Part shown: in pieces, positions 10,652 through 20,800 of the stretch
How the letters are laid out: each line of letters opens with the position of its first letter
Position numbering within the stretch: position 1 is the first letter of the stretch
Source: Gammaproteobacteria bacterium
GTDB taxonomy: Bacteria > Pseudomonadota > Gammaproteobacteria > S144-34
Assembly: GCA_026989495.1 (NCBI GenBank)
Contig: JALSJE010000073.1
Span: forward strand, 1-61,591
DNA: 61,591 nucleotides
Direction of reading: 5' to 3'
Notes under the pieces: model-generated
The model's database searches: none
What the model was told of the DNA's origin: nothing
What the model saw: the letters and a program-made list of their open reading frames with translations, nothing else
Program-made: the position numbers and the translations under genes

Positions 10652-12982
10652 ATGACGGTCAGCGTCGACGAGTTCCGCGAGCAGCTCGAGGCCTGTGCGC
10701 CCGAGCTGCGCGACACCCTCGACGGCATCGTCCACGAGGCGAGCCGCGTGATGTCGCCCCAGGGGCTGTCGGACTTCCTCTCGGGCGCACGCGGCTTCTG
10801 CGAGCTCGGCCGCGGCAAGGATCTCGTGATGACCTACCTCGAGGAGATGCCCACGGTCGTGCGCGAGTGCGGCGAAGACGTCATTCGCGACTGCGTCAGC
10901 GCCGCCATGAAGCTCTCCTCCATGACCTCGGGCGCCGTGCTGGCGCTGCTCTTCGCCAGCCTGCCCACCGCCGCGCGCCGCCTCGGCGATCCCGAGCTCC
11001 TCCGCGGCTACCTGGCGCTGGTCCACCGCCTCGCCTCCAAGGCCCCGCGCGGCGTGCGCCCCATGCTCGAGCACGTCGACGAGCTCCTCTCCAAGGTCAC
11101 GCTCACGGGGCTGCGCCAGTGGGTGGACTTCGGCGCCGAGGCCTACCGCAGCGACCTTGCCGGCCAGGCGCGCTACTTCGGCCTGGAGACCGAGGACAGC
11201 CGCGCCATGCTGCGCCAGGTCCGCCGCGGCACTCTCTTCGTCGACGTCCAGCGCAAGCTCAACTTCTACCTGCGCGCCCTGTGGGGCCGCGACTTCTTCG
11301 TGCGCCCGACCATCGCCGACTACGAGGGCTTCCGCCCCTACATCGAGACGGGCGTGCTGCACGTGCCGGACGCGGTGGACGCGGTGGGCGAGGTGGGCGG
11401 CCTGGAGCTCTACCGTGCCATGGTCGCCCACATGGCCGCGCATCTGGTCTACACCCCCCGCCCCCAGGAGGGCGCGCCGCTGAGTCCGGCCCAGCGCTGG
11501 TTCGTCGGTCTGCTCGACGACGCGCGCGTGGAGCACTGCGCCGTGAGCCGCTTCCCGGGCCTGCGCACCCTCTGGCGTGCGCTGCTGGGCCTCGAGCGTC
11601 CCGGGGAGGTGGAGCACCCGAGCCTGCCCGTGCTCGAGCGCGTGGCGCTCGCCCTGCTCGACCCCGAGGCGCGTGTCGGCGACGAGGCGCTGGACGCGCT
11701 GGTACGGCGTTTCCACGCCGAGGTGCCGGAGCACGCAGAAGAGCCCGAGTTCGCATGGCACCTGGGGCTCGAGCTCCACAATGTCTTCGCCCGGCGCAAG
11801 GAGCTGCCGAGCCTGCGCATCCTCGAGAAGCTGCGCGTGCCCTACCGCGACGACAACCGCTTCATCTGGGAACGCGACAGCGAGTGGTGGGCGCAGCAGA
11901 TCGCCTATGTGCCCGAGAGCCAGCGGCAGGTGCGCAAGTACGTCTCGGCGGTGGACATGGCCTTCGAGGTGGACGTCGAGACCGCCGGCGACGACGCCCA
12001 GGAGGTCTGGATCTGCCGCGACGAGTTCTTCGACGACGACGGCGTCAGCTTCAACGAGCGCTTCGGCAAGGAGCCGGTCTCGGAGCCCTTCCACTACCAC
12101 GAGTGGGACTACCGCGTGCAGCTCTACCGTCCCGACTGGGTCACGGTCTACGAGCGCCGCCAACCCCGGGGCGATCCCGAGGCCATCGACCGAATCCTCG
12201 TCGAGCACAAGCCGGTCAGCTTCCGCATCCGGAGAATCATCGACCGGCTGCGGCCGCAGGGGCTGATCCGCGAGCGCAAGCTCGAGGACGGCGACGAGAT
12301 AGACCTCAACGCCGCGGTGGACGCGATGGTGGAGCTGCGCATCGGACGCTCGCCCGACCCGCGCATCACCTACCGCAACGTCATCCGCCGGCGGGATCTC
12401 GCGGTGGTGGTGCTGCTGGATCTTTCCGAGTCCACCAACGACCCCATCGACGGCGAGGAGGGCAAGACCATCCTCGACCTCACGCGCGAGGCCTGCGCCC
12501 TGGTCGCCACCGCCATCGAGGGCATCGGCGACGCCTACGCCATCCACGGCTTCGCCTCCGACGGCCGCCACGATGTCCACTACTACCGCTTCAAGGACTT
12601 CGACCAGCGCTTCGACGACGAGGTCAAGTCGCGCCTGGCGGGCATGAAGGGCGGGCTCTCGACGCGCATGGGCGCGGCGCTGCGCCACGCGGCGCTCGCG
12701 CATCTCGCGCGCCGCTCCGAGCGCCACCGCCTCATCCTGCTGGTGACCGACGGCGAGCCCGCCGACATCGACGAGCGCGACCCCCAGTACCTGCGCGTCG
12801 ACACCAAGAAGGCGGTGGAGGAGCTCCATACCATGGGGGTCATCACTTACTGCCTCACGCTGGATCCCGACGCCGACCAGTACGTGCAGCGCATCTTCGG
12901 GCCCAGCCACTACACGATCATCGACCACGTCCAGCGCTTGCCGGAGCGGCTGCCGCTGCTCTTCGCGAGCCTGACGCGCTAG
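10652..12982 (+). CDS. cbbO: RuBisCO activase adaptor CbbO
   Basis: 776 aa, the usual length. The C-terminal von Willebrand A domain has a MIDAS motif DLSES at about residue 590 and a TDGEP segment at about residue 698; a metal bound there contacts RuBisCO. The N-terminal half binds the CbbQ hexamer. It starts 31 bp after cbbQ. It is a paralogue of NorD, but the context is RuBisCO. Confidence 0.94.
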   Translation: MTVSVDEFREQLEACAPELRDTLDGIVHEASRVMSPQGLSDFLSGARGFCELGRGKDLVMTYLEEMPTVVRECGEDVIRDCVSAAMKLSSMTSGAVLALLFASLPTAARRLGDPELLRGYLALVHRLASKAPRGVRPMLEHVDELLSKVTLTGLRQWVDFGAEAYRSDLAGQARYFGLETEDSRAMLRQVRRGTLFVDVQRKLNFYLRALWGRDFFVRPTIADYEGFRPYIETGVLHVPDAVDAVGEVGGLELYRAMVAHMAAHLVYTPRPQEGAPLSPAQRWFVGLLDDARVEHCAVSRFPGLRTLWRALLGLERPGEVEHPSLPVLERVALALLDPEARVGDEALDALVRRFHAEVPEHAEEPEFAWHLGLELHNVFARRKELPSLRILEKLRVPYRDDNRFIWERDSEWWAQQIAYVPESQRQVRKYVSAVDMAFEVDVETAGDDAQEVWICRDEFFDDDGVSFNERFGKEPVSEPFHYHEWDYRVQLYRPDWVTVYERRQPRGDPEAIDRILVEHKPVSFRIRRIIDRLRPQGLIRERKLEDGDEIDLNAAVDAMVELRIGRSPDPRITYRNVIRRRDLAVVVLLDLSESTNDPIDGEEGKTILDLTREACALVATAIEGIGDAYAIHGFASDGRHDVHYYRFKDFDQRFDDEVKSRLAGMKGGLSTRMGAALRHAALAHLARRSERHRLILLVTDGEPADIDERDPQYLRVDTKKAVEELHTMGVITYCLTLDPDADQYVQRIFGPSHYTIIDHVQRLPERLPLLFASLTR

Positions 12983-12995
12983 CGGGGCGCGGCCC

Positions 12996-13358
12996 GTGGG
13001 CTCGCGGCTGGAGGGAGTCCCCGCGCTGGCCCGCCGCCGCGACCAGGTCCCCGCGGCCTGCTGGAACCTCTGGCGCCGGGCCCGCAAGCGCCTGCCGCTG
13101 CCGCTGCGCCTGCCCCTGCCGGGGCTGCACGCCATGGCGCTGGAGCTCGAGCGCGAGGCCTGGATCTGCCTCGAGCGGCGGGCGGCGGAGGTGCCCGTCA
13201 TCGCCTGGGTGGCTTTCGACGAGGCCGCCCGCGCCGGCATCCACGAGCCCGTGCCCTGCGAGGTGCTCTACTTCCACTTCGCCGCGAGCAAGCTGCGCGC
13301 GCGGGTGCTCGAGCTCATGGTGCGCGAGCTCGGTGCCGCCCTCGACCGGGTGCGCTGA
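12996..13358 (+). CDS. Conserved unknown protein at the end of the form IA RuBisCO cluster
   Basis: 120 aa from a GTG 13 bp after cbbO, so co-transcribed with cbbQO. It is a paralogue of the 121-aa product at 3213-3578 (minus strand). Shared features include ACWN at residues 22-26, a LPLPG turn, AWICLERR versus AWVVWAPR, VIAWVAFDE versus FMAWTAFEP, and HEPVPCEVLYFHF versus HLPVACELRLYHL. It is probably soluble. A function linked to either activase type or to RuBisCO itself is inferred from position alone. Confidence 0.78.
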   Translation: MGSRLEGVPALARRRDQVPAACWNLWRRARKRLPLPLRLPLPGLHAMALELEREAWICLERRAAEVPVIAWVAFDEAARAGIHEPVPCEVLYFHFAASKLRARVLELMVRELGAALDRVR

Positions 13359-13404
13359 CCCCCGGCCGATCGAGGCGGGGCGCCCGGGAGGCGGGGTTGG
13401 CAGA

Positions 13405-13461
13405 GGATTCTTATATGATAAGGGCTTATCATCAGATGTATCTTATGGTAAAAGCGGCCTC
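13405..13461 (+). promoter_or_regulatory. AT-rich operator/promoter of the second cbbR
   Basis: A short AT-rich island contains the near-perfect palindrome ATGATAAG-GG-CTTATCAT at 13415-13432 and a further CTTATG half-site at 13442. LysR-type regulators usually bind dyads of this kind next to their own genes, so autoregulation is likely. Confidence 0.55.
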
Positions 13462-14445
13462 ATGGCCCTCAGCCTGACGCTGCGCCAGCTACAGGTCTTC
13501 GAGGCGGTCGCGCGCCACCGCAGCTACACGCGCGCGGCCGAGGCCCTGTATCTGACCCAGCCGGCCGTCTCCATGCAGGTGCGCCAGCTCGAGCAGCAGG
13601 TGGGCCTCGCCCTGTTCGAGCACGTGGGCCGCCGCCTCTATCTCACCGCTGCGGGTGAGGAGGTGCTGCGCCTTGCGCGCAGCGTGCTCCAGCAGGTGGG
13701 CGAGGCGGAGGCCGCCATCGAGGCTCTGAAGGGCGTGCGCCGCGGGCGGCTGACCATCGCCGTCGCCAGCACCGCCAACTATTTCGCCCCCCACCTGCTG
13801 GGGCGCTTCGCCGCCCGCCACGCAGGCATCACCGTCAGCCTCGACGTCACCAACCGTGAGGGGCTGCTGCGCCACCTCCATGACAACGACGTGGACATGG
13901 TCATCATGGGGCGGCCGCCCGAGGGGCTGGATCTGGAGGCCGAGCCCTTTATGGAGAACCCGCTCGTGGTGATCGCTCCGCCCGACCACCCGCTGCTGGA
14001 CGAGCGGCCCGTGCCTCTCGCACGTCTGCAGGAGGAAACCTTCGTGGTGCGCGAGCCCGGCTCCGGCACCCGCATCGCCATGGAGCGGCACTTCCAGGCT
14101 CACGGTGTGCGGCTCAGCACCGGTATGGAGATGTCGAGCAACGAGGCGATCAAGCAGGCGGTGGAAGCGGGGCTGGGCCTCGGCATCGTCTCGCTGCACA
14201 CGCTGGGCATGGAGCTCGAGCTCGGGCGGCTGGTCGTGCTCGAGGCCGAGAGCTTCCCCATCGTGCGCCACTGGCACCTGGTGCACCGGCGCGGCAAGCG
14301 GCTCTCTCCGGTGGCGGCAGCCTTCGCCGAGTTCGTGCGCGCGGAGGGGGCACGTGCGCTGCCGCTCCCGCGCCTCGAGGTGGGAACCCGGCGTCGAGGC
14401 GGTGGTCGAAGGCACCGGAACCGGCGGGACGGCGCCAGAAGTTGA
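13462..14445 (+). CDS. cbbR: LysR-type regulator, CbbR-like (second copy)
   Basis: 327 aa. The N-terminal winged helix has LRQLQVFEAVARHRSYTRAAEALYLTQPAVSMQV; the effector domain has EAAIEALKGVRRGRLTIAVASTANYFAPHLL, as in CbbR. It is related throughout to the first cbbR product but has a basic Arg/Gly-rich C-terminal extension of about 20 residues. It lies after the form IA cluster, in the same direction. Two CbbRs for two RuBisCOs suggests separate or opposing control. Confidence 0.85.
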   Translation: MALSLTLRQLQVFEAVARHRSYTRAAEALYLTQPAVSMQVRQLEQQVGLALFEHVGRRLYLTAAGEEVLRLARSVLQQVGEAEAAIEALKGVRRGRLTIAVASTANYFAPHLLGRFAARHAGITVSLDVTNREGLLRHLHDNDVDMVIMGRPPEGLDLEAEPFMENPLVVIAPPDHPLLDERPVPLARLQEETFVVREPGSGTRIAMERHFQAHGVRLSTGMEMSSNEAIKQAVEAGLGLGIVSLHTLGMELELGRLVVLEAESFPIVRHWHLVHRRGKRLSPVAAAFAEFVRAEGARALPLPRLEVGTRRRGGGRRHRNRRDGARS

Positions 14446-14482
14446 TCCTGGTCATGCACGGCGCGCCCGAAGCTGGTATGCT
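14442..14482 (+). promoter_or_regulatory. FNR-like box and -10 before the copper efflux operon
   Basis: TTGAT-CCTG-GTCAT at 14442-14455 overlaps the end of cbbR. TATGCT at 14477-14482 is a plausible -10, which places the box centre about 41.5 bp before the expected start point. The right half-site deviates from ATCAA, so this is a weaker candidate than those at 50707 and 59017. Confidence 0.4.
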
Positions 14483-14537
14483 GCCCGAGCTGTGGGGCCC
14501 GCCGGGGGTGGGCGTAAGGGCAGGAGGGGTGAGATCG

Positions 14538-14960
14538 ATGCGGCCCGGACACGGCCAGACGCGCAGCCGACGCAGGACCGCCCTGCTGGCGGGGGGGCTG
14601 CTCGTGCTCGCCTGGCTGGCTGTGCCTGCGGAGGCCTGCCTCGGGGCCCTCGCGCAGCTTGCGGCGGCTACCGCCGGTGACGAGGCCGGCAGGGCCTGCC
14701 AGTCCTGTGGCGGCGAAGACATCGCTGCCATGGGGGCGGGCCATGGCCAGTGCGACGCGGCCGGCTGCGTGGCCGAGGCCATGCCGCCTTGCCCGGCCGG
14801 ACTCGACACCGTGCCGGCCAGCGGCGGGCAGCCACCACTGGCGGTGGCGCGTGCGGGGCTGCGTCTGCCCGTGAGCGACCCCCATGGCGCCCCGGTCCCG
14901 CCCGAGCCGCCGCCCGACAACGAGCCTTCCTATCTCCGCTGCTGCATCCTGCTGATCTGA
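14538..14960 (+). CDS. Small secreted Cys-rich protein, copper-operon associated
   Basis: 140 aa from the ATG after AGGAGGGG. A signal peptide or anchor (TALLAGGLLVLAWLAVPAEA) is followed by a region with several cysteines (CLGAL, CQSCGGED, GQCDAAGC, PPCPAG) and a proline-rich stretch ending in YLRCCILLI. I cannot name a family. Its place as first gene before the Cus-type efflux genes and its many Cys and Met/His residues suggest periplasmic metal binding or sensing. The product of 25277-25690 has a similar design. Confidence 0.6.
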   Translation: MRPGHGQTRSRRRTALLAGGLLVLAWLAVPAEACLGALAQLAAATAGDEAGRACQSCGGEDIAAMGAGHGQCDAAGCVAEAMPPCPAGLDTVPASGGQPPLAVARAGLRLPVSDPHGAPVPPEPPPDNEPSYLRCCILLI

Positions 14961-15042
14961 TCGCCCCTCCCAGCTGATCCCTTGGGCCGGCGGGGCGCCG
15001 TGCGTGCGTCCCGCCCCGGGAACCGACGACGGGAGGAGCGTG

Positions 15043-16353
15043 ATGGACCCTTCTGGACGATTCTGGCGCGTGTGCGCGGCCGTGCTGCTGGCCTTCGCCA
15101 CGCTTGCCCCACCGGACCTGCGCCCGGCGCAGGCGGCCGAGGACGCCGATGCGCTGGACGTGGACGAGGCGGTCTCCATCGCCCTGGAGCGCAGCGCCGC
15201 TCTGGCCTCCGTCCGACAGCGGGCGCAGGCGCTGGCAGCCGTGCCGCCACAGGCGGGCTCGCTCCCCGACCCTATGATCAACCTGGGAGCCATGAACCTG
15301 CCGGTCGACAGCTTCGATCTCGCCCAGGAGGCGATGACGCAGCTCCAGATCGGCTTCGCCCAGGTCATCCCCTTCCCCGGCAAGCTTGCGTTGCGGCGCG
15401 AGGCGGCCGAGCGGGAGGCCGAAGCGGCGGCTGTCGACGTCGATGAGGCGCGCCTGCGGCTCGAACGGGACGTGCGGGTTGCATGGTGGCAGCTGCACTA
15501 CCTCGACCGCGCCCTCGAGGTGGTCGATCGCAACCAGGCGCTCCTGCGGCAGCTCGTCGACGTCGCCCAAGCGGCCTACCGGGTCGGCAAGGGTCTCCAG
15601 CAGGACGTGCTGCTCGCCGAACTCGAGCTCTCGCGCCTCATGGACATGGAGCTCAGGCTGCGGCGGGCGCGCCGTACGGCGGAGGCCCGCTTCAACGCTC
15701 TGCTCAACCGTCCCGCCGACACGCCGGTGCGCCTGCCGCTGCGTACGGGAGGGCGGTTCCCGCCGCCGCCTGACGAGCGTTCCCTCTACGGGAACGCCGA
15801 AGCGGCCCGGCCGCTGCTGAAGGCGCTGCGCGCACGTGTCCAGGCGGCCGCGACGCGTCTCGCCTTCGCCCGGCGTGATCTGATGCCGGACTTTCGGATC
15901 GGCGCAACCTACGGCTTCCGTCAGGGCAGCGGCCCGGGGGGGCGAGAAAGGCCGGACTTCGCCTCGGTGATGGTGGGCATCAAAGTGCCTCTCTACGCCG
16001 AGGCCAAGCAGCGCCGCGCCATCGACCAGCGCAACGCCGAGCTGATGCGCGCGCGCAGCCTGCTTGAGGACGCCTGGCAGCGAGTGCGGGCCGAAATCGG
16101 CGATGCCCTGGCCGTTTACCGCGAGGCGCTCGACCAGATCGAGCTGCTCGAGCGCGGGATCCTGCCCCAAGGGCGCCAGACTCTGGCTGCCATGCTCGCC
16201 GCCTACCAGGTGGGCAAGGTGGACTTCCTCAATGTCGTGCGCGCCCAGATCACCCTGTACAACGACGAGCTGCGGCACTGGGAGGCGTATAGCCGGGCCC
16301 ACCAGGCGCTGGCCCGCCTCGCCGCGGCCACCGGAAAGGAGATCGAGCCATGA
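15043..16353 (+). CDS. cusC: Outer-membrane efflux protein, CusC/CzcC type
   Basis: 436 aa from the ATG after GGGAGGAG. A signal peptide ends near AQAAED. The rest is a TolC-family duplicated helical-barrel protein, with typical segments such as PDPMINLGAMNLP and SVMVGIKVPLYAEAKQ. It forms the outer-membrane exit duct of a tripartite RND metal pump. It overlaps the next gene by 4 bp, so it is translationally coupled with the membrane-fusion protein. Copper/silver specificity comes from the CusA and CopAB context. Confidence 0.9.
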   Translation: MDPSGRFWRVCAAVLLAFATLAPPDLRPAQAAEDADALDVDEAVSIALERSAALASVRQRAQALAAVPPQAGSLPDPMINLGAMNLPVDSFDLAQEAMTQLQIGFAQVIPFPGKLALRREAAEREAEAAAVDVDEARLRLERDVRVAWWQLHYLDRALEVVDRNQALLRQLVDVAQAAYRVGKGLQQDVLLAELELSRLMDMELRLRRARRTAEARFNALLNRPADTPVRLPLRTGGRFPPPPDERSLYGNAEAARPLLKALRARVQAAATRLAFARRDLMPDFRIGATYGFRQGSGPGGRERPDFASVMVGIKVPLYAEAKQRRAIDQRNAELMRARSLLEDAWQRVRAEIGDALAVYREALDQIELLERGILPQGRQTLAAMLAAYQVGKVDFLNVVRAQITLYNDELRHWEAYSRAHQALARLAAATGKEIEP

Positions 16354-17870
16354 ATGCGAGGGCCATCCTGATCGCGGCGGCCGCCCTCGCCGCCGGAGCT
16401 GGCGGCGGCTACTGGTACGCACTGCGTCAGCATCAGGCAGCCGCCCCCGCGGCCGGCCAGCAGGCAGAGGGCCGGAAGATCCTCTTCTACCGCCATCCCA
16501 TGAATCCGAGCATCACCTCGCCGGTGCCGGCCAAGGACGAGATGGGGATGGACTACATCCCGGTCTACGCCGACGAGGCCAAGCCGGCGAAGAAGGAGCG
16601 CAAGATTCTCTTCTACCGCCATCCCATGAATCCGAGCATCACCTCGCCGGTGCCGGCCAAGGACGAGATGGGAATGGACTACATCCCGGTCTACGCCGAC
16701 GATTCCGAAGGAGAGGACGAGCCCGCGGGCACAGTCAAAATCGATCCCGTGGTGGTCCAGAACATCGGGGTGCGCACCGAGCGCGCCCAGCAGCGTGTGC
16801 TCGCCCGACGTATCGTGACGGTCGGGCGGGTGGACTACGACGAGCGCCGCCTCGCGCGGCTGAGCCCCAAGGTCAGCGGCTGGGTGGAGCGGCTCGCCGT
16901 CAGCGAGACGGGGCAGCCGGTACGGCGCGGGCAGGTGCTGTTCGAGATCTATTCGCCGCAGGTCGTGGCCAGCGCGGAGGAATATCTGCTTGCCCTGGAC
17001 AACCGCGACATACTCGGCGCGAGCGTCTATCCCGAGATCCGCCAGGCCGCGGAAAGGCTGGTCCGGAGCGCACGTGAGCGCCTGCGCCTGCTGGATGTGC
17101 CGGAAGGCGAGATCCGCCGCATCGAGCGCACCCGCAAGGTGAGACGCACCGTGCCGCTGAAGGCGCCTTTCGCCGGAATCGTCACCCGCGTTGGCGTACG
17201 AGAGGGTCAGCATGTCACGCCAGGGACCGTCCTGTTCGAGATCGCCGACCTCTCCCGCGTGTGGGTCTACGTGGACGTCTTCGAGCAGGACCTGCCCTGG
17301 GTGCGGGTGGGCGACGAGGCCGAGCTGCGCCTGAAGGCTCTGCCTGGCAAGGTGTTCCGGGGGCGCATCGCCTACATCTATCCCTACGCGGAGCAGCGCA
17401 CGCGTACCGTGCGGCTGCGTCTGGAGTTCGACAACCCCGGGCTGGTGCTCAAGCCCGACATGTACACCACGGTCCATATCCTCGCAGGAAGGCGCGAGCG
17501 CGTGCTCGCCATCCCTGAGGAGGCCGTCGTGCGTACAGGGGTGCGCGAGCAGGTCTTCGTGGCCCGCGGCAAGGGCAAGTTCATACCGCGGCCGGTGCGT
17601 CTCGGCCTGTCGGCTGACGGCTGGGTCGAAGTGCTGGAGGGCCTGCAGCCGGGCGAGCGCGTGGTCACCTCGGCCCAGTTCCTGATCGATTCCGAGTCCA
17701 AGATCCGCGAGGCGGCGGCAAAGATGATGGAGCCGAAGCCGGCTGAGGGGGAGGGGCACGCAGGCCACGGTACGGCCGGTGCCGCCGTGCCCGCCGCGGG
17801 GCATGAGGCCGGCACGGGCGAGGACCGCGATGCAGGCGGCCACGGGGCCGCCGGGGAGGGCGGGCGATGA
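16350..17870 (+). CDS. cusB: Membrane-fusion protein CusB with duplicated metal-binding segment
   Basis: 506 aa, the periplasmic adaptor between CusA and CusC. An N-terminal membrane anchor is followed by two copies of the heavy-metal-binding motif (FYRHPMNPSITSPVPAKDEM then GMDYIPVY), about 42 residues apart; most CusB proteins carry one. Then come the barrel-sandwich and alpha-hairpin domains (LSPKVSGWVERL, FAGIVTRVGVREGQHV) and a His/Gly-rich C-terminal tail. The duplicated DNA is nearly identical, so the duplication is recent or kept uniform. ATGA overlaps on both sides show tight coupling in cusCBA. Confidence 0.93.
   Translation: MNARAILIAAAALAAGAGGGYWYALRQHQAAAPAAGQQAEGRKILFYRHPMNPSITSPVPAKDEMGMDYIPVYADEAKPAKKERKILFYRHPMNPSITSPVPAKDEMGMDYIPVYADDSEGEDEPAGTVKIDPVVVQNIGVRTERAQQRVLARRIVTVGRVDYDERRLARLSPKVSGWVERLAVSETGQPVRRGQVLFEIYSPQVVASAEEYLLALDNRDILGASVYPEIRQAAERLVRSARERLRLLDVPEGEIRRIERTRKVRRTVPLKAPFAGIVTRVGVREGQHVTPGTVLFEIADLSRVWVYVDVFEQDLPWVRVGDEAELRLKALPGKVFRGRIAYIYPYAEQRTRTVRLRLEFDNPGLVLKPDMYTTVHILAGRRERVLAIPEEAVVRTGVREQVFVARGKGKFIPRPVRLGLSADGWVEVLEGLQPGERVVTSAQFLIDSESKIREAAAKMMEPKPAEGEGHAGHGTAGAAVPAAGHEAGTGEDRDAGGHGAAGEGGR
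16476..16700 (+). repeat. Tandem 99-bp duplication inside cusB
   Basis: 16476-16574 and 16602-16700 are 99-bp copies that differ at only two positions, with a 126-bp period. Each encodes one metal-binding segment of about 33 residues. The number of copies keeps the reading frame. Confidence 0.9.
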
Positions 17871-20800
17871 TCAAGGCTGTCATCGACGCCTCCACCCGCA
17901 ACGCCTTCATCGTCATGGTCGCGACCGGCCTGCTGGTAGTCGCCGGGCTGTGGGCCGTGCGCACGATACCACTGGACGCCATCCCGGATCTTTCCGACGT
18001 GCAGGTCATCATCTTCACGGAGTATCCGGGACAGGCGCCGCAGGTGGTGGAGGACCAGGTCACCTACCCGCTTACCACCGCCATGCTGGCCGTGCCCAAT
18101 GCCAGTGTCGTCCGCGGGTACTCGTTCTTCGGGTTCTCCTTCGTCTACATCATCTTCGAGGACGGGACCGACATGTACTGGGCGCGCTCGCGCGTGCTCG
18201 AGTACCTGAACTATGTGGCCAACAAGCTGCCGCCGGGTGTGACGCCTGCGCTCGGCCCGGATGCGACGGGCGTCGGGTGGGTCTATGAATACGCCCTCGT
18301 GGACCGCAGCGGCAGGCACGATCTCGCCGAGCTGCGCTCCATACAGGACTGGTACTTGCGCTACGCACTGCAGACGGTGCCGGGCGTGTCCGAGGTCGCC
18401 TCCGTCGGCGGCTACGTCAAGCAGTACCAGGTCGTGGTGGATCCCAACGCGCTGCTGCGCTACGGCATCCCGCTGGGCAAGGTGCGCCACGCCCTCATGC
18501 GCTCCAACAACGACGTGGGCGGGCGTCTGGTGGAAATGTCCGAGACCGAGTACATGGTGCGCGGTCTGGGCTATTTCCGGTCGATCGCCGATATCGAGAG
18601 CGTGCCGGTCGGTGTGGACCGGGACGGCACCCCGGTGCTGCTCAAGGATGTCGCCACCGTCCGCCTGGGCCCGGAGCTGCGGCGGGGGCTCGCCGAGCTC
18701 GACGGTGAAGGTGAGGTCGCCGGCGGCGTGGTAATCATGCGCTACGGCGAGAACGCGCTCGATACCATCCGTGCCGTGCGCGCCAAGCTGGAGGAGCTCA
18801 AGGCGGGTCTCCCGGAGGGTGTGGAGATCGTGCCCGTCTACGACCGGGGTGCGCTCATAGAGCGGGCGGTAGCCAACCTCAAGGACAAGCTGATCGAGGA
18901 GTTCATCGTCGTGAGCGCAGTGTGCGTGCTGTTCCTGCTGCACGCGCGATCGGCGCTGGTGGCCATACTCTCGCTTCCCGTCGGAATCCTGATCGCCTTC
19001 CTCGTCATGCGGTGGCAGGGCATCAACGCCAACATCATGTCGCTCGGCGGCATCGCCATCACCATCGGCGCCATGGTGGACGCCGCCATCGTCATGATCG
19101 AGACCGCCCACAAGTATCTCGAGCAGGCCGCCCGCGCCAAGGGCGGGCCTCTAAACTCCGCTGAGCGTGCCCGGGCGGTGACGGACGCAGCCAAGGCCGT
19201 GGGGCCCGCGCTCTTCTTCTCGCTGCTCATCATCACCGTCTCCTACATCTCCATCTTCGCTCTGCAGGGGCAGGAGGGCCGTCTGTTCAGCCCCATGGCA
19301 TTCACCAGCACCTATGCGCTGGCCGCTGCCGCGGGCCTTGCGGTGACCCTGGTGCCGCTGCTCATGGTGTGGTTCATCCGTGGCCGCATACTGCCGGAGG
19401 CGAAAAACCCCATAAACCGCTTTCTCCATTTCGTGCATCGACCCGCCCTGCGCATGGCCATGCGCTTCAAGGTGGTCACCATCGTGGCGGCCATCGCGCT
19501 GGTGGCGGCAACGGCCTGGCCGCTCTCGCGGATCGGCTCGGAGTTCATGCCGCCCCTGGACGAGGGCGACATCCTCTACATGCCCACGGTCTTCCCCGGG
19601 ATCTCCATCACCAAGGCCAAGGAGCTGCTGCAGCAGACAGACAAGATCCTGCGCACCTTCCCCGAGGTGGAATCGGTCTTCGGCAAGGTGGGGCGCGCCG
19701 AGACGGCCACGGACCCGGCGCCGCTGTCCATGATCGAGACTATCGTGCGGCTGAAGCCAAAGGATGAATGGCCCGACCCGACCAAGACTACGGCGGATCT
19801 GATGAGGGAGATGGACCAGGCGATCCGTTTCCCCGGCGTGGCCAACGCCTGGACCATGCCCATCAAGACCCGCATCGACATGCTCTCGACCGGTATCAAG
19901 ACGCCGGTGGGCATCAAGATCTCGGGCCCGGATCTGGAGACGCTGGAGCGGATCGGAAAGGACATCGAGAACATCCTGCGCAAGCTGCCCGACACGCTCT
20001 CGGTGTTCGCCGACCGCGCCGCCGGCGGCTATTTCCTCGACTTCGAGATTGACCGCTTCGAGGCTGCGCGCTACGGGCTCACCGTGGGCGACGTGCAGGA
20101 CGTCATCAAGACCGCCATCGGCGGCATGAACGTGACCTGGGTGGTCGACGGCCTCGAACGTTATCCGGTCAACCTGCGCTACCCGCCCGAGCTGCGGGAC
20201 GATCCCGATCAGCTCGCACGCGTGCTCATCCCCACGCCCACGGGGGCCCAGATACCGCTCGGCCAGGTGGCCGACATCCGGCTGCGGCGCGGGCCGCCTG
20301 TCATCAAGAGCGAGGACGCGCGCCCCAACGCCTGGGTGTACGTGGACATCAAGACGTCGGACATCGGGGGCTATGTGACGAAGGCGAAGGCCGCGCTGGC
20401 CGAGGAACTCAGGCTGCCGCCCGGCTACACCCTCTCATGGTCGGGGCAGTTCGAGTACATGGAGCGGGCCGCGGCGCGGCTGCGCATCATGATTCCGGCC
20501 ACGCTCCTCATCATCTTCGGGTTGCTCTACTTCAACTTCCGCAATCTGGTCGAGCCCGTGGTGGTGATGCTGTCGATTCCCTTCGCGGTGATCGGCGGCA
20601 TCTGGCTCGTCTGGTACCTCGGCTACAACATCTCCGTGGCGGTGGCGGTGGGCTTCATCGCGTTGGCCGGCGTGGCGGCCGAGATCGGCGTGCTGGTGCT
20701 GACCTTCATCGACCACGAGGTCGAGCGGCGTCGCCACGAGAAGGGCGCGCGCGAGGGCGCCCACGCCGAAGGCGCCGAGCACCACCATCCGCACCGCGCC

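Noticed and set aside
9808-12982. norQ-norD of an NO reductase operon
   Set aside because: CbbQ/CbbO are paralogues of NorQ/NorD, but the genes directly follow form IA cbbLS and no norCB is present.
10559-13240. An 893-codon open frame on the minus strand across cbbQ-cbbO
   Set aside because: It is the GC-rich mirror of cbbO, has low-complexity composition and no recognisable motif; cbbO on the plus strand explains the region.
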